Of a DNA stretch of 64,000 nucleotides, positions 54,948 through 63,956 are shown in pieces (position 1 is the first letter of the stretch; each line of letters opens with the position of its first letter). The notes under the pieces are model-generated. The model was not told where the DNA came from and searched no databases. It was given only the letters and a program-made list of their open reading frames with translations. The DNA is from Opitutales bacterium (GTDB taxonomy: Bacteria; Verrucomicrobiota; Verrucomicrobiia; Opitutales; UBA2995): contig JAJDZZ010000012.1 of NCBI GenBank assembly GCA_022824405.1, forward strand, positions 1 to 64,000, in the 5' to 3' direction. The position numbers were made by a program, and so were the translations under genes.

Positions 54948-56200
54948 TGATACGCCGTTCCGTTCTTCGCTACGCTCTGTCCGGTGCCATCTGGATATTG
55001 TCCACGGTTTCCGGTTTCGTTGCAGGGGCCGGTAGCAAGATCGACCACCAGATTTCCGGAAGCTTCAGCATCGAAAGCCAATGGTTTCCGGAAAGCGCCG
55101 CTTATCCCGACCAGCGGGGGCATGCCACCGGGTTTGTCATGGAACCCGAGATCTACCTGGATAGCATCGAGGGGTGGAGCTTCATTTTGGCGCCGTTCCT
55201 TCGCTACGACAGCGCGGACCTGCACCGTACCCATGCCGACCTGCGTGAAGCCTATCTGCTGCTATTTGGCGACGTCGGCAATGATGAATGGGAATTGCGA
55301 CTGGGCATCGACCGGGTCTTCTGGGGGGTCGCTGAATCGCGCCACCTGGTCAATATCGTCAATCAGATCGACCTCGTCGAACATCCCTACAAAGAGTTGA
55401 AGCTGGGCCAACCCATGGCCCATCTCACCTGGTCGGGAGATTGGGGCATGGCGGAATTATTTGGCCTGACCTATCACCGTCCGCGCACCTTTCCCGGCCG
55501 TTCCGGACGCCTGCGCCTACCGCTCGTGGTGGACAATGACCAAGTCTCCTATGAGAGCGCCGCAAAGCAGTGGCACATGGACCTGGCTGCCCGATACAGC
55601 CACAGTTTCGGACTTTTCGATATTGGAATAAGCGCATTCGACGGTACCAGCCGGGAGCCTTTCCTGTTTCCCGGCACGGATTTCACAGGCGCGCCGATCC
55701 TGGCTCCTCACTACGAACAGATCCGCCAGGTTGGGCTCGATACCCAAATGACGGCCGGTTCCTGGTTGTTCAAGCTCGAGGCTATTCAGCGTCTCGATGC
55801 CCGAGACCGTCTCGGCAGAAAAGTGGATTATACCGCTTCCGTTTTTGGCGGTGAATACACGTTTTACTCCGTATTGGGCTCGACGGTCGATATCAGCCTT
55901 CTCGGTGAATGGAATTACGACGGGCGGGGCCATAATGCGACCAATGTCTTTCAGAAGGATCTCTTCCTGGCCGCGCGGTTTGCTCTCAACGATGTCCAAA
56001 GCACCGAGATTCTCGCCAGTGTTCTGGGAGACGCGGACAATTCTTCTCGTATACTGGCTTTCGAATTGAACCGGCGCCTCTCTGACCAGTGGTCTCTGAA
56101 TCTGGAGGCAATCGCTTTTCTCGATATCGATCCAGCGGACATCTCCTACGAGATACGGCGCGACAGCTTTATCGATCTGAACCTGATTTATAATTTCTAG
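54947..56200 (+). CDS. Outer-membrane beta-barrel protein of the RND export operon
   Basis: About 417 aa. A signal peptide (about 1-28) is followed by alternating amphipathic strands and a terminal aromatic residue (LIYNF), the outer-membrane insertion signal. A family name is not certain; it resembles DUF1302-like barrels often found beside RND/LolA-like gene pairs. The start is the ATG at 54947, sharing one base with the previous stop (TGATG). It is the outer-membrane component suggested for the export route. Confidence 0.78.
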   Translation: MIRRSVLRYALSGAIWILSTVSGFVAGAGSKIDHQISGSFSIESQWFPESAAYPDQRGHATGFVMEPEIYLDSIEGWSFILAPFLRYDSADLHRTHADLREAYLLLFGDVGNDEWELRLGIDRVFWGVAESRHLVNIVNQIDLVEHPYKELKLGQPMAHLTWSGDWGMAELFGLTYHRPRTFPGRSGRLRLPLVVDNDQVSYESAAKQWHMDLAARYSHSFGLFDIGISAFDGTSREPFLFPGTDFTGAPILAPHYEQIRQVGLDTQMTAGSWLFKLEAIQRLDARDRLGRKVDYTASVFGGEYTFYSVLGSTVDISLLGEWNYDGRGHNATNVFQKDLFLAARFALNDVQSTEILASVLGDADNSSRILAFELNRRLSDQWSLNLEAIAFLDIDPADISYEIRRDSFIDLNLIYNF

Positions 56201-56234
56201 CCCGCATTTCTACCAAAATTCGTCCCGAGTTATC

Positions 56235-56316
56235 GGCGCGGCAAGGATGCCATCGCCCTACCCACGTTATCGGCGCGGCAAGGCCCCAGGTAGGGCAAGA
56301 GCATCCTTGCTCTGCC
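56235..56316. repeat. REP-like hairpin repeats, GGTAGGGCA family
   Basis: A unit reading GGCGCGGCAAGGATGCC and ending CCCTACC lies at 56235-56262. A partial copy follows at 56272, and the opposite-strand version GGTAGGGCAAGAGCATCCTT lies at 56289-56316. Each unit has a small internal hairpin (for example AGAGCA...TGCTCT). The same family reappears at 57411-57468. Confidence 0.6.
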
Positions 56317-56427
56317 GTTGGATTCTCCCGTCATCCGGAATTGACCAAACGAAATGCCAAGCTTATAAGGGGTCGAATGGAAAGGGAAAGGGTAGCGTTT
56401 GCATACTGCTAAGAGAAAGGAGCGATT

Positions 56428-57342
56428 ATGAAGAAATCGATGATCTATTCCCCATCCGGATATCTCGCCCTGGCACTCGGTCTTTGCCTCCTCGCTTCCG
56501 CAGGTGCGGCTGATCCCGAAACGAGGCGCCAAGGATTCTATGCCGGTTTCGAAGTCGGGTTTGCCAATGCCGGGGACGTTGGGTCCGTCAATTCAGCGGT
56601 CAATCACCCGACGCCGTGCGACATATTGGTAGGAGGCGACCCCACCGGCCCGGGATGCTCCGACATGGTGGCAAGACCGTTATCGACCAACTCGTTTGAC
56701 CTGGGCGCCCGTTTCTCCGGTGGCATCGCTTATGGGTATGCCCTGAACGAATTTCGGGTGGAATTGGAATATTTCAACAGGCCTCAGGGGGGGATTACCT
56801 CGCTCTGGAAATTGCCAGGGGGAAATGAAGCCTTGCAGAGCAAATCATCCGAGGTGAGCGCGCTCGACCCGCCCTCAGAGAGGATATCGGACTTCAATTC
56901 CCGTCAATTTTTCCTGAACGCCTACTACGACTTCCTGAGCGACTCGAGGTGGACGCCATACCTGGGCGGGGGCGTTGGTTGGGCCCGCACCGATCTTAAC
57001 TACAGGGCCAGCTTTTTGCGCAGGACAATAGACCAAGGTTACCCTTCCGACAGGCCGGAGGCTGCCGCCGGTACGCTGAGTCTTCTGGATTCGGATTTCT
57101 CAGACACCCTCTTCGGGTATCAATTGCTGGGCGGCCTCGACTACGCCTTGACGGAGAAGGTATCCGTGGGAATCAAAGGCCGCTGGGCTTCTTTCGATGA
57201 TCTTGAAGGCGACACGGTGTGGGATCTCATCAGGAGTCACGCCCCGGTTCGGGCCGACGGTGTAACTCCCTTCGACAGCGCTCTCACCTTCAGCAATTTG
57301 CAATACTGGGCCATCACGGCAGGATTGAAGTACGCCTTCTAG
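56428..57342 (+). CDS. OmpA-type small outer-membrane beta-barrel protein
   Basis: 304 aa. The signal peptide ends around LASAGAADPE. GFYAGFEVGFANAGDVGSV and PYLGGGVGWARTDLNYR are typical strands of eight-stranded OmpA/Msp-type barrels, and the protein ends in Phe (LKYAF). It has GAGAAAGGAGCGATT before the ATG. It stands alone between repeat-containing spacers, so its role is unclear. Confidence 0.82.
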   Translation: MKKSMIYSPSGYLALALGLCLLASAGAADPETRRQGFYAGFEVGFANAGDVGSVNSAVNHPTPCDILVGGDPTGPGCSDMVARPLSTNSFDLGARFSGGIAYGYALNEFRVELEYFNRPQGGITSLWKLPGGNEALQSKSSEVSALDPPSERISDFNSRQFFLNAYYDFLSDSRWTPYLGGGVGWARTDLNYRASFLRRTIDQGYPSDRPEAAAGTLSLLDSDFSDTLFGYQLLGGLDYALTEKVSVGIKGRWASFDDLEGDTVWDLIRSHAPVRADGVTPFDSALTFSNLQYWAITAGLKYAF

Positions 57343-57363
57343 TGTGGTGTATCTTAAATAATC
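57343..57363 (+). repeat. TGTGG element after a stop codon (copy 1)
   Basis: TGTGGTGTATCTTAAATAAT begins at the base after the TAG stop of the barrel gene. It shares TGTGGY, five free bases and a TWAAATAA core with 60309-60330 and 60469-60490. Confidence 0.4.
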
Positions 57364-57410
57364 CATCACAAAAAACCCGGATATAAAAGAGGTTACGGCA
57401 TCGCGGGGAC

Positions 57411-57468
57411 GCGATTGCCCTACCATTTCAAAACGTAAGCGGTAGGGCAGCGGCATCCTTGCCGCGCC
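57411..57468. repeat. Second site of the GGTAGGGCA REP-like family
   Basis: GCGATTGCCCTACC at 57411-57424 faces GGTAGGGCAGCGGCATCCTT (start 57441, unit to 57468). The right unit has an internal GCGGCA...TGCCGC stem. Together they form an inverted pair like 56235-56316. Confidence 0.6.
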
Positions 57469-57489
57469 TGAAAAAAAGGCGCCGGGGGT

Positions 57490-57522
57490 GCCTCTTAGCG
57501 GTCTTTGCGAGAGGCTTTTCTT
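57490..57522 (+). terminator. Possible intrinsic terminator after the OmpA-type gene
   Basis: GCCTCT at 57490-57495 pairs with AGAGGC at 57510-57515 around a 14-base loop, followed by TTTTCTT. The stem is short. Confidence 0.35.
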
Positions 57523-57526
57523 AATT

Positions 57527-57614
57527 CGATCACGATCACGATCACGATTAATTTTCATCCTTCTTCCTTCATCCTTCTTCCTTCATCCTTTTCCCTTCAT
57601 CCTTTTTCCCCTCA
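57527..57614. repeat. Hexamer array and 14-bp pyrimidine array
   Basis: CGATCA is repeated about 3.7 times at 57527-57548. Then four 14-15 bp units beginning TCATCCTT run from 57555 to 57611. The TCA opening a fifth unit (57612-57614) is the stop codon of the sugar kinase gene on the minus strand, so the array begins exactly where that gene ends. Confidence 0.7.
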
Positions 57615-58526
57615 TGCCTTTAGTTGGGTGATGCGGAGCAATTCCGCGACCCGCTTTTCCATGGCTTCCCTTCCGGCCGTTTCCAGGCGGTCGCAACTGA
57701 AAGCTTCAACCGTCAGGCTGGCCGTCGCCGTGGCGTAAAAAAGAGCTTTTTTCAAACTGTCCAGGTCCGTCCGGCTGACCGAGGCAAGGTAGCCGATAAA
57801 AGATCCCGCAAAGGTATCCCCCGCTCCGGTGGGATCCCGAAGATCGACCACCGGGTAGGCGGGGACGACAAATAATCCCTCCGGATGAAACAGTATCGCC
57901 CCGGCTTCCCCTCTCGTGATAATGGCCATCTCCGGGCCCATTTCCATGAGTTTCCGGCCCGCTTCGACAATGTTGTGGTCACCCGTCAGTTGGGCGGCTT
58001 CTTCTCCGTTAATGACAAGGAGGGACAGGCGTTTGATCAGATCGAGTAAAATGCGCTTTTTCAGGTTGATCCATAGGTCGATGGTATTGGCAATTACAAA
58101 GGGACTTCCCTCCATCTGGTCCAAAACGTGACCTTGCAGTTCGGGGGCGATATTGCCCAGCATGACGAATCGGCTTTTTTTGTAATTGTCGGGAATGACG
58201 GGCTTGAAGGTTTCAAATACATTCAACTGAATTTCCAGAGTCTTGCGGGTTCTGAAATCTTCACTGTATTCCCCCGTCCAGAAAAATGACTTTCCGGTGG
58301 GGTCGATCTTCAACCCTTCCAGGTCCACCCCACGTTTTTCAAACCGCTCCAGATGGGCCGGATCGAAGTCATTTCCCACCACCCCAACCAATTGGGGGAC
58401 GGTAAAGTAACTGCAAGCCAGGCAACCGTAGGAGGCTGAGCCCCCCAATATGTTCTTCCCTGTAGAGAAGGGAGTTATGATATTGTCGTAGGCCACCGAA
58501 CCCACGATTAAAACAGGACTGCTCAT
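57612..58526 (-). CDS. PfkB-family sugar/nucleoside kinase
   Basis: 304 aa from the ATG at 58526; the longer frame lacks family-like sequence upstream. The N-terminal SVAYDNIITPFSTGKNILGGSASYGCLA and the C-terminal DPTGAGDTFAGSFIGYLA (catalytic Asp) are PfkB signatures. It phosphorylates a sugar or nucleoside in the cytoplasm; the substrate cannot be assigned. It is divergent from pyrG with a 174-bp gap. Confidence 0.9.
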   Translation of the reverse strand: MSSPVLIVGSVAYDNIITPFSTGKNILGGSASYGCLACSYFTVPQLVGVVGNDFDPAHLERFEKRGVDLEGLKIDPTGKSFFWTGEYSEDFRTRKTLEIQLNVFETFKPVIPDNYKKSRFVMLGNIAPELQGHVLDQMEGSPFVIANTIDLWINLKKRILLDLIKRLSLLVINGEEAAQLTGDHNIVEAGRKLMEMGPEMAIITRGEAGAILFHPEGLFVVPAYPVVDLRDPTGAGDTFAGSFIGYLASVSRTDLDSLKKALFYATATASLTVEAFSCDRLETAGREAMEKRVAELLRITQLKA

Positions 58527-58685
58527 AGGCCTAGAGGGGAAATGCGATAGACCGGGAGGGTCAACCGGATATTTCAGGGAATTGTTACGGGAAGATAAGC
58601 CTTCCCATACCAGCCGAAGCAACAAATTTCGAAATGGGCAGGATTTGGTTTGAGCTTTGGAAGCTTTTTCAGCATATCTTTTTAA

Positions 58686-60308
<1,623 letters not shown>

Positions 60309-60330
60309 TGTGGCGCCCGTAAAATAAACC
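60309..60330 (+). repeat. TGTGG element after a stop codon (copy 2)
   Basis: TGTGGC, five bases, then TAAAATAAACC, immediately after the pyrG TAG. It forms a direct repeat with 60469-60490; the two enclose the octamer array and the four-helix-bundle remnant. Confidence 0.45.
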
Positions 60331-60410
60331 GGCACAAAGGCACAAAGGCACAAAGGCACAAAGGCACAAAGGCACAAAGGCACAAAGGCACAAAGGCACA
60401 AAGGCACAAA
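60331..60410. repeat. Ten perfect tandem copies of an 8-bp unit
   Basis: GGCACAAA is repeated exactly ten times over 80 bases with no variation. The array lies between pyrG and kdsA. Perfect identity suggests recent slippage or expansion. Copy number may be unstable. Confidence 0.95.
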
Positions 60411-60422
60411 GCGGGCAGGGTT

Positions 60423-60482
60423 AAAGCATATCGAGATTTGATGGTTTGGCAAAAGGGAATCGACTTGGTGTGGCTTCTATAA
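60423..60482 (+). pseudogene. Remnant of a four-helix-bundle (23S rRNA intervening-sequence) protein gene
   Basis: The frame from 60423 reads KAYRDLMVWQKGIDLVWLL then a stop. YRDLMVWQKGIDLV is the hallmark N-terminus of the small four-helix-bundle proteins originally found in 23S rRNA intervening sequences (about 120 aa). No start codon is aligned and only about 19 residues remain. It lies just after the octamer array and runs into the third TGTGG repeat. Confidence 0.6.
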
Positions 60483-60490
60483 AATAAATC
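60469..60490 (+). repeat. TGTGG element (copy 3)
   Basis: TGTGGC, five bases, then TAAAATAAATC, the same spacing as at 60309-60330. It closes the 160-bp segment containing the octamers and the gene remnant. Confidence 0.45.
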
Positions 60491-60521
60491 ACCCCGGAAA
60501 ACACTGAGGACATGACTCTGA

Positions 60522-61331
60522 ATGCTCTATGATCCGGAAAAATTGTTGTTGGTAGCCGGGCCCTGTTCCCTGGAATCGATGGGGACTTGTCGACCCGTGG
60601 CCGAGCGTTTGGCTGAACTCGCCCAAAGGTGGCCGGACTTGAACATCGTGTTCAAAGGATCGTTCGATAAGGCGAATCGCACCTCCATTGAGGGAGCGCG
60701 CGGGACAGGTCTGGATGAGGGGTTGGCAATTTTGGCCCAAATAAAGGCCTCGTTCGGGTTTCCCATCTTAACCGATTTCCATGAATCCCACCAGGTGACG
60801 GCGGTATCGGAAGTGGTCGACGTATTGCAGATTCCCGCCCTGTTATGCCGGCAGACCGACCTGCTGCTGGCCGCGGCAAAAAGCGGGAAAGCGGTCAACG
60901 TGAAAAAGGGCCAATTCACCGCTCCTTCCGACATGACCCATGTGGCGGCCAAGCTGCAAAAAGGAAAGGCGGCGGAAATTTGGCTCACCGAGAGGGGTTC
61001 GACCTTCGGTTACCACAACCTGGTGGTTGACATGCGTGGGTTTTCCATCATGCGGCAAACGGGTCATCCGGTTGTTTTCGATGCCACACATAGCGTGCAG
61101 TTACCCAGCGCAGGCTCCGGTCGGAGCGACGGCCAGCGCGAATTCATCCTCCCATTGGGACGAGCCGCTCTGGCCGCTGGAGCGAATGGAATATTTCTCG
61201 AGACCCACCCCGCCCCGGATCGCGCCATATCCGATGGCCCCAGCATGGTGCCCTTATCGGAGTTGGCCGGGATGGTGGAATCTTTCTTGCAAGTCTGGCG
61301 TCTTTCCAAATCCTTGGCCGCTGAGAAATAA
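60522..61331 (+). CDS. kdsA: 3-deoxy-8-phosphooctulonate (Kdo-8-P) synthase
   Basis: 269 aa. It condenses phosphoenolpyruvate with arabinose-5-phosphate for lipopolysaccharide core synthesis. Motifs: [42 protein letters not shown]. The Cys in AGPC marks the metal-dependent class (the E. coli enzyme has Asn there). The gene ends 18 bases before the lipoyl-KASIII fusion, so the two are probably one transcript. Confidence 0.95.
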   Translation: MLYDPEKLLLVAGPCSLESMGTCRPVAERLAELAQRWPDLNIVFKGSFDKANRTSIEGARGTGLDEGLAILAQIKASFGFPILTDFHESHQVTAVSEVVDVLQIPALLCRQTDLLLAAAKSGKAVNVKKGQFTAPSDMTHVAAKLQKGKAAEIWLTERGSTFGYHNLVVDMRGFSIMRQTGHPVVFDATHSVQLPSAGSGRSDGQREFILPLGRAALAAGANGIFLETHPAPDRAISDGPSMVPLSELAGMVESFLQVWRLSKSLAAEK

Positions 61332-61349
61332 TTCCTGTTTTTCAGAACA

Positions 61350-62939
61350 ATGGAGAAATTTTTGGCCTTGATTCCCGTCCCCTCCATGGGAGCGACTGTC
61401 CATGAGCTTACCGTGATCGATCTCCACGTGGAAACGGGCGACGCGGTCGCCAAAGGGCAAACCTGTGCGGAATTCGAAAGCGATAAGTCCGCTTTCGATT
61501 TTGAGGCTCCCTGCGACGGGGTCATAAAAAATATTCTGGTGCGGGCCGGAGATATCGTAGATGCCAATGCCCCGTTTTTGGAAATCGAAACCGCCGATGA
61601 GACGCAAAAGCATCTCAAGATCGAGGGAGCGGTTCGTCCGGCTCCAACCTCCCAAGCCTGGACCGGGATGAGTCCAGCCGCGCCCGCCCCAGTCGGGCCG
61701 ATAACGTCCCCGGCTCCATCCCCCCCCCCTCGACCTGTCCTGAAGCCGGCCGGGGGGCGGAATGGTATCAAATGGACCCCCAAGGCTCTGCGCATCGCGC
61801 GTGAAGCGGGCTTCGATCCCTCGCAGCTAACCTCAATCGATGCAACCGGGCCGGGAGGGCGCGTCTCCGGGGATGACGTGCAAGCCTACATTAACAGCCA
61901 TTCCCAATCGATGACCGAGGCCGCTGCCACCATAGCGCCTGTTTCCGACAACAGCCGACAGACCGTATGTGTTGCCGGTATCGGTTATGCCGTTCCCGGA
62001 CGGGTTCGGACCAATGAGGAGATCCTGGAAAGATTTCCCGACAAATCGGCCGACGAGGTCGTAAAAACTACCGGAATTTCATCCCGTTACATCGCGGCGG
62101 AGGGGGAGGACGTGACTACCTACGCCTCCCGGGCAAGCGAGCATGCCCTGGCCATGGCGGGCATGGACGTTGCCAAAATAGATGGCATTATTCTGGCCAC
62201 CATTATTCCGGATCAACCCGTTCCCAGCGCCGCCAGCGCCTTGGCCAAGCATTTGGGCATTCCTCACGCCTTGGCTTTCGACTTGAATGCGGCTTGTTCC
62301 GGTTGGTTATACGCTTTGGAAATCGGCCGCACTTTCATTTTGTCCGGTAGCGCCCAAAATCTCCTGGTCGTGACGGCCGAATTATTGTCGCGCATTACCA
62401 ATTACGAAGACTACAGCACTGCCTTCCTCTTTGGCGATGGAGCCGGGGCCGCTGTTCTCACTGACAGCCCGGGCGGGACCCGGTTGCACCGTATGGGCCT
62501 AAGTGGCGACGCCACCCAATATGAAGCCATTCAACGATTGGGCGGCGGGGCCAAAAAACCCATAGCCCATTCCGGTTGCGACGTGTCGGATTTTTACCTC
62601 AGCATGAACGGGGCCGCCGTTTTCAAGTATGCCGTGGTCGCTTTTGCCGACATGATCGAACAGACTCTGCAACGAGAAAACCTCGCCGTGGAGGACGTGT
62701 CCTGGGTTGTTCCGCACCAGGCCAATGAGCGCATTCTACGGGCGGTTTCAAAAAGGGTGGGCATTTCCTACGAACGTTTCGTCGTCACCATCGGCAAGTA
62801 TGGAAATACCTCCGCCGCCTCGGTTTCCATGGCCTTGGGTTGGGCCGCGGAAGAGGAAATCTTCCAGAAAGGGGATAAAATCATCTTTTGTTCCGTGGGA
62901 GCGGGCCTCACCTACGCGGGCGGGCTTTTGGTCTGGTAA
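61350..62939 (+). CDS. E2-type lipoyl domain and subunit-binding domain fused to ketoacyl-ACP synthase III
   Basis: 529 aa. Residues 1-82 are a lipoyl domain with Lys46 in FESDKSAFDFEAP; a Pro/Ala-rich hinge (about 98-135) follows; residues 142-181 are a peripheral-subunit-binding domain (TPKALRIAREAGFD ... GPGGRVSGDDV). Residues about 205-529 are a complete KAS III with Cys316 (LNAACSGWLYAL), His456 (PHQANERIL) and Asn486 (GKYGNTSAAS). The order is that of a 2-oxoacid dehydrogenase E2 in which the acyltransferase core is replaced by FabH. It may pass acyl groups from dihydrolipoyl arms directly to malonyl-ACP; this is inference. It overlaps the convergent rsmE by 28 bases. Confidence 0.92.
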   Translation: MEKFLALIPVPSMGATVHELTVIDLHVETGDAVAKGQTCAEFESDKSAFDFEAPCDGVIKNILVRAGDIVDANAPFLEIETADETQKHLKIEGAVRPAPTSQAWTGMSPAAPAPVGPITSPAPSPPPRPVLKPAGGRNGIKWTPKALRIAREAGFDPSQLTSIDATGPGGRVSGDDVQAYINSHSQSMTEAAATIAPVSDNSRQTVCVAGIGYAVPGRVRTNEEILERFPDKSADEVVKTTGISSRYIAAEGEDVTTYASRASEHALAMAGMDVAKIDGIILATIIPDQPVPSAASALAKHLGIPHALAFDLNAACSGWLYALEIGRTFILSGSAQNLLVVTAELLSRITNYEDYSTAFLFGDGAGAAVLTDSPGGTRLHRMGLSGDATQYEAIQRLGGGAKKPIAHSGCDVSDFYLSMNGAAVFKYAVVAFADMIEQTLQRENLAVEDVSWVVPHQANERILRAVSKRVGISYERFVVTIGKYGNTSAASVSMALGWAAEEEIFQKGDKIIFCSVGAGLTYAGGLLVW

Positions 62940-63652
62940 TCCAGGAATTGGGTGGCCAGAGCCAGGGCGGAAACGGCCGCCGTTTCAGAGCGCAGGATAT
63001 GATCCCCCAGGGAAACCCCTACGGCTCCGCTATTGTGCAGAAGTTCGTACTCCTCTGTGGAAAAATCTCCCTCCGGTCCGATGATCAACGCGCAGGTGGC
63101 CGGGCCGGGATCGAGGTTTTGCCAGGGAGTGGGCCTTTCCCGCAGACTGGCCAACAGGGTCAAATCAAAATCGAGGTTTGCGAGAAAACGTTCCAGCGGA
63201 ACCGGGGCGGATAGATGTGGGAGCCACCCATTTCCGCTTTGCTTGCAGGCTTCGATACACTGCTGCTTCCATTTGTCCAATTTTCGGGGAAGGTTCTTCA
63301 ACCGAACCTGGATTCTTCGGGATATGAGAGGCTGAATCCTGAAGGCGCCCAGTTCCGTGGCCCGGCGCACGATGGAGTCCATGGTTTTTCCTTTGGTCAC
63401 GGCCTGGGCCAGGGTGATCTTTGTCCCCTTCCGGACCAGCCGGGCGCAGGTAAGTTTTTTCAGGCGGGAATTGCGATTGTCCGCCTCCACAATCCGGCAG
63501 GCGCATTCCATCCCCTTCCCGTCGAAGGCGATAGCTTCATCCCCGGAACGGGCACGGTTGGTTGTCACCAGATGGCGCGATTCAAAAGCATCGAGCTGAA
63601 AGGTTTCCCCCTCCGCGGCCAGGGAAGGGCAATAGGTACGGAAACGAGGCAT
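62912..63652 (-). CDS. rsmE: 16S rRNA (uracil-1498-N3)-methyltransferase
   Basis: 246 aa from the ATG at 63652 (MPRFRTYCPS), the usual start for the family. The PUA-like N-terminus (ESRHLVTTNRARSGDEAIAFDG) precedes the SPOUT domain with TKGKTMDSIVRRATELG and the knot segments IIGPEGDFSTEEYELL and SLGDHILRSETAAVSAL. It methylates 16S rRNA. Its last 28 bases overlap the convergent fusion gene. Confidence 0.93.
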   Translation of the reverse strand: MPRFRTYCPSLAAEGETFQLDAFESRHLVTTNRARSGDEAIAFDGKGMECACRIVEADNRNSRLKKLTCARLVRKGTKITLAQAVTKGKTMDSIVRRATELGAFRIQPLISRRIQVRLKNLPRKLDKWKQQCIEACKQSGNGWLPHLSAPVPLERFLANLDFDLTLLASLRERPTPWQNLDPGPATCALIIGPEGDFSTEEYELLHNSGAVGVSLGDHILRSETAAVSALALATQFLDYQTKSPPA

Positions 63653-63729
63653 GCCACACCCTGGCTTCGTTTCACCCCAGATGTCCAGCCCAGCCACGTC
63701 CCATTTATCCAACACAACCGGAATTTACC

Positions 63730-63884
63730 AAAAGCAAAGAAGCTCCGCTTTCGCGGAGCTTCCCTTGCTTAACAAACTACAAACTAGACTGAAACTATGA
63801 ACTTTACTCCAAAATAGCCTATGGGCTATGTAACGTATGACGAGAAACCGTCGTGTTCGTTCAAAATTTTTCAGATATCTCCCA
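63730..63884 (-). ncRNA. Candidate small RNA or structured leader of rsmE
   Basis: The 155 bases between the extended -10 promoter and the strong hairpin have no convincing protein gene and are AT-rich. The promoter-hairpin arrangement would give a discrete short RNA on the minus strand, or a regulated leader for rsmE, which starts 80 bases later. No known RNA family was recognised. Confidence 0.35.
63732..63770 (-). terminator. Strong hairpin with GAAA tetraloop upstream of rsmE
   Basis: On the minus strand a ten-base perfect stem (63753-63762 with 63739-63748) closes a GAAA tetraloop, and AAGCAA/TTGCTT (63765-63770 with 63732-63737) extends it past a small internal loop. TTTGCTTTT follows, so it could be an intrinsic terminator that ends a transcript before rsmE, or an attenuator in its leader. 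Confidence 0.6.
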
Positions 63885-63889
63885 AAAAA

Positions 63890-63898
63890 ATTATAGCA
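63890..63898 (-). promoter_or_regulatory. Extended -10 promoter on the minus strand
   Basis: Reading 63898 to 63890 gives TGCTATAAT, a perfect extended -10 element. The -35 region is weak, as is normal for this type. It drives toward rsmE. Confidence 0.5.
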
Positions 63899-63912
63899 GA
63901 GAGAATATGGCG

Positions 63913-63939
63913 TTGGACCAAAGGACCCTAGAGTATAAT
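63913..63939 (+). promoter_or_regulatory. Candidate promoter for rsmD
   Basis: TTGGAC at 63913-63918 and TATAAT at 63934-63939 with a 15-base spacer. The spacer is short, but the -10 is perfect and the rsmD ATG follows 17 bases later. Confidence 0.4.
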
Positions 63940-63956
63940 TAAATTGCGATGAATCC

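Noticed and set aside
60331-60410. Octamer array considered as a CRISPR or origin iteron array
   Set aside because: No spacers between units, so not CRISPR; no DnaA boxes or replication gene nearby, so not an origin.
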